Source: an uncultured Bacteroidales bacterium
GTDB taxonomy: Bacteria; Bacteroidota; Bacteroidia; Bacteroidales; Bacteroidaceae
NCBI GenBank assembly: GCA_902802815.1
Contig: CADCNQ010000011.1
Coordinates: 34,867 to 98,866 of the forward strand
DNA: 64,000 nt
Direction: 5' to 3'
The notes below the pieces were generated by a model that was given only the letters and a program-made list of their open reading frames with translations, made no database searches and was not told the origin of the DNA. The position numbers and the translations under genes are program-made. Shown in pieces: positions 61,575 to 64,000 of the stretch (the stretch's first letter is position 1; every line of letters begins with the position of its first letter).

Positions 61575-63035
61575 TTACAAAGGACTTGTACCCGTCTTAA
61601 GCTTGAACTCCGGCATCTCGCTGCGGAACTCCTTGTCAATCAAATGGCATTGCTGACGTATGATGCTCCTGCGATAAATAGCCGGTTCAAGGCAATACTT
61701 GTTATAATATTGCGGGAAGAGAGCTGCATCCTCCTCAGATAGAACCGACAAAGACCTGACGTGCGGGAAAAGAAGTTTTGCATAAGCTGTTGCAACCTTT
61801 TTCACTGCCTTCAGGTCACGCAAGTCACACGATCTGTTGTACTCAACCAGTTCTTCGAAGAGAGACTCATATTCCGTTGCGGTACGTAACTGATGCATGA
61901 TACTTGAGAAATACTCTGCATTAAGCGTCCACCCGTCAAGGATACTGCCTACCTCCAAACGTGGCAACTTCCATCCTTCGATAAAACAATGGAAGCGATC
62001 CATCGTGGCAGATTCCCTAAACATCTCCGGCAACGTCTGAAAATATCTTTCATCGGCAGGTTCCTTATCAGATGTTAACGGTATGTTGCCAGTCAAGCCA
62101 ACACCACATTCCGACATAAAAAGAACATTGTCGACAGTGGCCTTACCGGCCTCAAGATACCCCTTGAGGATAGACTGCATCTCATCAGGGTCAGAGAATC
62201 CGAATGTCGATATTTCATCAATTATAACCGCATCATGATTCTTCATAAGTCCAAACTGTTTGGTAGACTTATTATAGAACATCTTAGCCCTCGATGTCTT
62301 ACCGCCGCTCAACAACCATACATGCTTACTGATATTATTATATATGTATGATTTACCCGTCCCCTTGGGACCGAGTTCTATCATGTTCAGACGGGGCTCT
62401 ACCAACGGCAACAGACGAGTAACAAATTCCGTTTTCTGTTCCAAGGTGCCAAAAGAACCAGGGTCATACTCCATCGTGGCAATCAGCACATCCAACCACT
62501 CTTCTACGCTGAACTGCTCACGAGCCGAGAAATAATAGTCAAAATCAACTTTCTTATATGGTTCGAAGGAACGATATGCAACCATCTCTATATAACCCGT
62601 TTTTTTTCCGTTCGGTTCCACATAACTCAACGTGATATTGCCCCATTGTTCTCCGTCTATAAGTTCCTCCTTGAATTCCTCCAACAGAGAGGGTGCAATA
62701 TAGGCACTGTTTGTTATCTGAGCATCGGGAATAGTGAACGTAGTGCGACCGGAAGCGATATCGCTCTTAACAATGAACCTAACCGTCACATTAACCTGCT
62801 CTCCCGCCAAGAGTCTGTTTTTTATAGTTACAATGTTATCTGGTATCTTCTGCTCGAGATAAGCTGCCACTTGGTCACGGTCTGCAGTTCCTTTCTCATC
62901 GGAATACTTGCATAGAATATAATCCTTGACAAAAGATGGCAAATTACGGCCCTCGAATAATGACTTATTGGCGGTGTTTTTCATTACTGCCAAGTCGGGA
63001 AATGCGTTTTTGATTTTCTCAGATATGATGTTCAT
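61575..63035 (-). CDS. BrxL-like AAA+ protein (TIGR02688 type)
   Basis: A 486-residue protein. The N-terminal domain (about 1-190; LPSFVKDYILCKYSDEKG) and AAA+ core match BrxL, the Lon-like factor of BREX phage-defence systems. Walker A is GPKGTGKS (Gly222-Ser229, Lys228) and Walker B AVIIDEISTFG (Asp273, Glu274). Residues 300-345 (FMSECGVGLTGNIPL) are also typical. BREX BrxL proteins are about 680 residues with a C-terminal Lon-like domain; this one ends soon after the AAA+ region, so that domain appears absent. No brxA, brxB, brxC, pglX or pglZ is in view. It is convergent with the SEDS-transpeptidase operon and preceded 22 bp upstream by an unknown gene on the same strand. Confidence 0.88.
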   Translation of the reverse strand: MNIISEKIKNAFPDLAVMKNTANKSLFEGRNLPSFVKDYILCKYSDEKGTADRDQVAAYLEQKIPDNIVTIKNRLLAGEQVNVTVRFIVKSDIASGRTTFTIPDAQITNSAYIAPSLLEEFKEELIDGEQWGNITLSYVEPNGKKTGYIEMVAYRSFEPYKKVDFDYYFSAREQFSVEEWLDVLIATMEYDPGSFGTLEQKTEFVTRLLPLVEPRLNMIELGPKGTGKSYIYNNISKHVWLLSGGKTSRAKMFYNKSTKQFGLMKNHDAVIIDEISTFGFSDPDEMQSILKGYLEAGKATVDNVLFMSECGVGLTGNIPLTSDKEPADERYFQTLPEMFRESATMDRFHCFIEGWKLPRLEVGSILDGWTLNAEYFSSIMHQLRTATEYESLFEELVEYNRSCDLRDLKAVKKVATAYAKLLFPHVRSLSVLSEEDAALFPQYYNKYCLEPAIYRRSIIRQQCHLIDKEFRSEMPEFKLKTGTSPL

Positions 63036-63057
63036 TGCCTGAAATTTTTATACGTTA

Positions 63058-63705
63058 TTAAAATGATTCGTCTACTTCCGCACCTTTTATCTGTCTCGTC
63101 ACGGGAGCCGGTGGTGCAGGTTGAGGTTCGTCAATCTGTATATTAATAGGTTTGGTTTCTCCTAACGACACCCTTCCCTTCTTTGTCTTCTTCGGCACTT
63201 TGGGTTCCTCTACATTGAGCCTTGGAAGTGTCAATCCACCGACCTTGAATTCGCAGCGTTGAATGATGTCCTCCTGAGTTGAAAGCTTTAAACGTCCTCT
63301 GGTATTAGTAGCCAAAGAAAGCCAATACGTCCTGTCAATTGTTATTTTGCGATTAGCATGGTATACCGTCATCAGCTGTTCCATGTGAAAAAATTTATAG
63401 AACGGTCTGTACCAATGCAACTTACCTGATGCTGGCAGTTCACTCGCTGAACGCAAATGAGGCCGGACGTCTATCTTTATATGGGACAACCATCTTTCGA
63501 ACTCCATATCACGTCGGCTCTGAGACACTACAACATCCACCAAATCCACGATATCGGCGTAGGCATAACGTTTGTAGAAAACAGACATGAAACGAACGCC
63601 ACCCACAAACATCCAGACACGAATCCTCTGCAGAATATTCATTCTCTTCCGCATAGCACCAGCCTTATAGGGGTTCATGATATTGAGTAAGGTTCGCAAG
63701 AGCAT
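63058..63705 (-). CDS. Unknown partner of the BrxL-like gene
   Basis: A 215-residue basic protein of no recognised family. The N-terminal ~60 residues are helical (ILQRIRVWMFVGGVRFMSVFYK), partly hydrophobic but not clearly membrane-spanning. The middle is mixed, and the C-terminal ~50 residues are Pro/Lys-rich and probably disordered (EPQPAPPAPVTRQ). An alternative start is the ATG at 63678. It ends 22 bp before the BrxL-like gene and both follow a single -7 box, so they form a two-gene unit. Confidence 0.75.
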   Translation of the reverse strand: MLLRTLLNIMNPYKAGAMRKRMNILQRIRVWMFVGGVRFMSVFYKRYAYADIVDLVDVVVSQSRRDMEFERWLSHIKIDVRPHLRSASELPASGKLHWYRPFYKFFHMEQLMTVYHANRKITIDRTYWLSLATNTRGRLKLSTQEDIIQRCEFKVGGLTLPRLNVEEPKVPKKTKKGRVSLGETKPINIQIDEPQPAPPAPVTRQIKGAEVDESF

Positions 63706-63734
63706 TTTCTGCGCAAAACATTAAATTGTTACTG

Positions 63735-63742
63735 CAAAAATA
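63735..63742 (-). promoter_or_regulatory. -7 box for the BrxL-like operon
   Basis: Minus-strand TATTTTTG matches TAnnTTTG, 30 bp before the ATG at 63705. Confidence 0.55.
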
Positions 63743-63787
63743 CAATTTTTAAGCAAAAAAGATGTAGTAAAATCTAAAAAAAAACTA

Positions 63788-63808
63788 AAAATTGTACGAA
63801 AATTGTAC
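63788..63808. repeat. Two 11-bp-phased AAAATTGTAC words
   Basis: AAAATTGTAC occurs at 63788-63797 and 63799-63808, one helical turn apart. It may be part of the same control region as the GGCAAGG repeats. Confidence 0.65.
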
Positions 63809-63823
63809 ATCAGGTAAAACCCA

Positions 63824-63901
63824 GGCAAGGTGTTGGCAAGGAGTTGGCAAGGAGTTAGCATACTCGTGCAAGCTGTTTGAGCTTGCCATCACCTTGCCAT
63901 C
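63824..63901. repeat. Helically phased 11-bp iteron-like repeats in both orientations
   Basis: GGCAAGGTGTT (63824-63834) and two GGCAAGGAGTT units (63835-63845, 63846-63856) form a tandem array. CTTGCCATC then occurs at 63882-63890 and 63893-63901, also 11 bp apart, and its CTTGCC core is the complement of GGCAAG. Such arrays are typical of iterons or multi-site operators. They lie 40-117 bp before the truncated gene at the right edge. Confidence 0.75.
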
Positions 63902-63919
63902 TGTCTTACGCTAGAAAAA

Positions 63920-63937
63920 GTTGACACAAAAGTCAAC
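63920..63937. promoter_or_regulatory. Perfect inverted repeat GTTGAC-N6-GTCAAC
   Basis: Six-base arms GTTGAC (63920-63925) and GTCAAC (63932-63937) flank ACAAAA, three bases before the ATG at 63941. It could be an operator or a translation-affecting hairpin. Confidence 0.55.
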
Positions 63938-63940
63938 AAA

Positions 63941-64000
63941 ATGATAAAAGAAGAAAAAACGAAACGCAAGAGATCATTTTTCCGTATTCCTGAAGAATTA
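63941..64000 (+). CDS. Truncated gene at right edge (first 20 codons)
   Basis: ATG at 63941 opens a frame (MIKEEKTKRKRSFFRIPEEL) that continues past the window. It is Lys/Arg-rich. Too little is visible to name a family; the phased repeats upstream would fit a self-regulated replication, recombination or regulatory gene, but that is only a possibility. Confidence 0.5.
   Translation, partial: MIKEEKTKRKRSFFRIPEEL

Noticed and set aside
61575..63035. A complete BREX system
   Set aside because: Only a BrxL-like gene is present and it looks shortened; no other BREX gene is in the window.
1..64000. CRISPR array or cas genes that would explain the CARF nuclease
   Set aside because: I saw no set of ~28-37 bp direct repeats with unique spacers and no cas-like proteins. 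The tandem repeats present are 7-18 bp without spacers.
1..64000. tRNA, rRNA, IS element or transposase genes
   Set aside because: I could not recognise any tRNA cloverleaf, rRNA segment, transposase or paired terminal inverted repeats by reading; a dedicated scan would be decisive.

Overview
The window looks like chromosomal DNA of a Bacteroidales bacterium, most likely a Prevotella-type gut or rumen anaerobe. The support is a set of Bacteroidota -7 boxes (TAnnTTTG, several with TTTG about 20 bp upstream), Bacteroidota protein families (MG2/plug-like surface proteins, GH127/146, DUF362), anaerobic ribonucleotide reductase with no aerobic enzyme in view, and the short tandem repeats common in this order. 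The species assignment is inference.

Region 1 (1 to about 29 kb, G+C-rich) looks like core chromosome. It holds an edge-truncated secreted protein, a plant-polysaccharide block (pectinesterase-GH5 fusion, S9 peptidase, GH127/146 arabinofuranosidase, acyl-CoA ligase), nrdDG, a coiled-coil membrane protein, an orphan galactitol-type IIC permease beside a secreted KduI, trmB, a DUF362 protein, two tandem MG2/plug-like surface proteins and an Mrp ATPase. A minus-strand run follows: WYL regulator, xseA, xseB, ilvE and an NhaC-type antiporter. Short tandem repeats fill the xse spacers and supply gene ends.

Region 2 (29-36 kb) is accessory: a CbxX-type AAA+ protein with a 15-Asp run, a CxxC protein next to a radical SAM/SPASM enzyme, a TerB-like protein, an HELTH-motif membrane protein, a lipoprotein and an unknown 328-aa protein.

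Region 3 (36.2-50.1 kb) is one tightly packed plus-strand operon. It encodes a Liv-type ABC importer (LivH, M, G, F and a LivJ-like lipoprotein) with an embedded methyltransferase. It continues with almost no spacing into a 1199-aa GHKL/histidine-kinase-like ATPase, two unknown proteins, a membrane protein and a CARF plus PD-(D/E)XK nuclease of the Card1/Can2 (DUF1887) type. No CRISPR array or Cas10 is visible. From about 39.5 to 48.9 kb the DNA is strikingly A+T-rich.

Region 4 (50.1-61.5 kb) is a second plus-strand operon: two exported proteins, a single-pass membrane protein, an actin/Hsp70-fold ATPase, a membrane-anchored protein, a 1757-aa protein that appears to fuse a SEDS (FtsW/RodA-type) membrane core to a penicillin-binding transpeptidase, and a small membrane protein. 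Convergent to it are a BrxL-like AAA+ gene and an unknown partner. The right edge has helically phased 11-bp repeats before a truncated gene. Regions 3 and 4 are the best candidate for an undescribed system: a receptor/ABC/GHKL sensing arm, a CARF nuclease, and an adjacent envelope-synthesis machine run by an Hsp70-fold ATPase.
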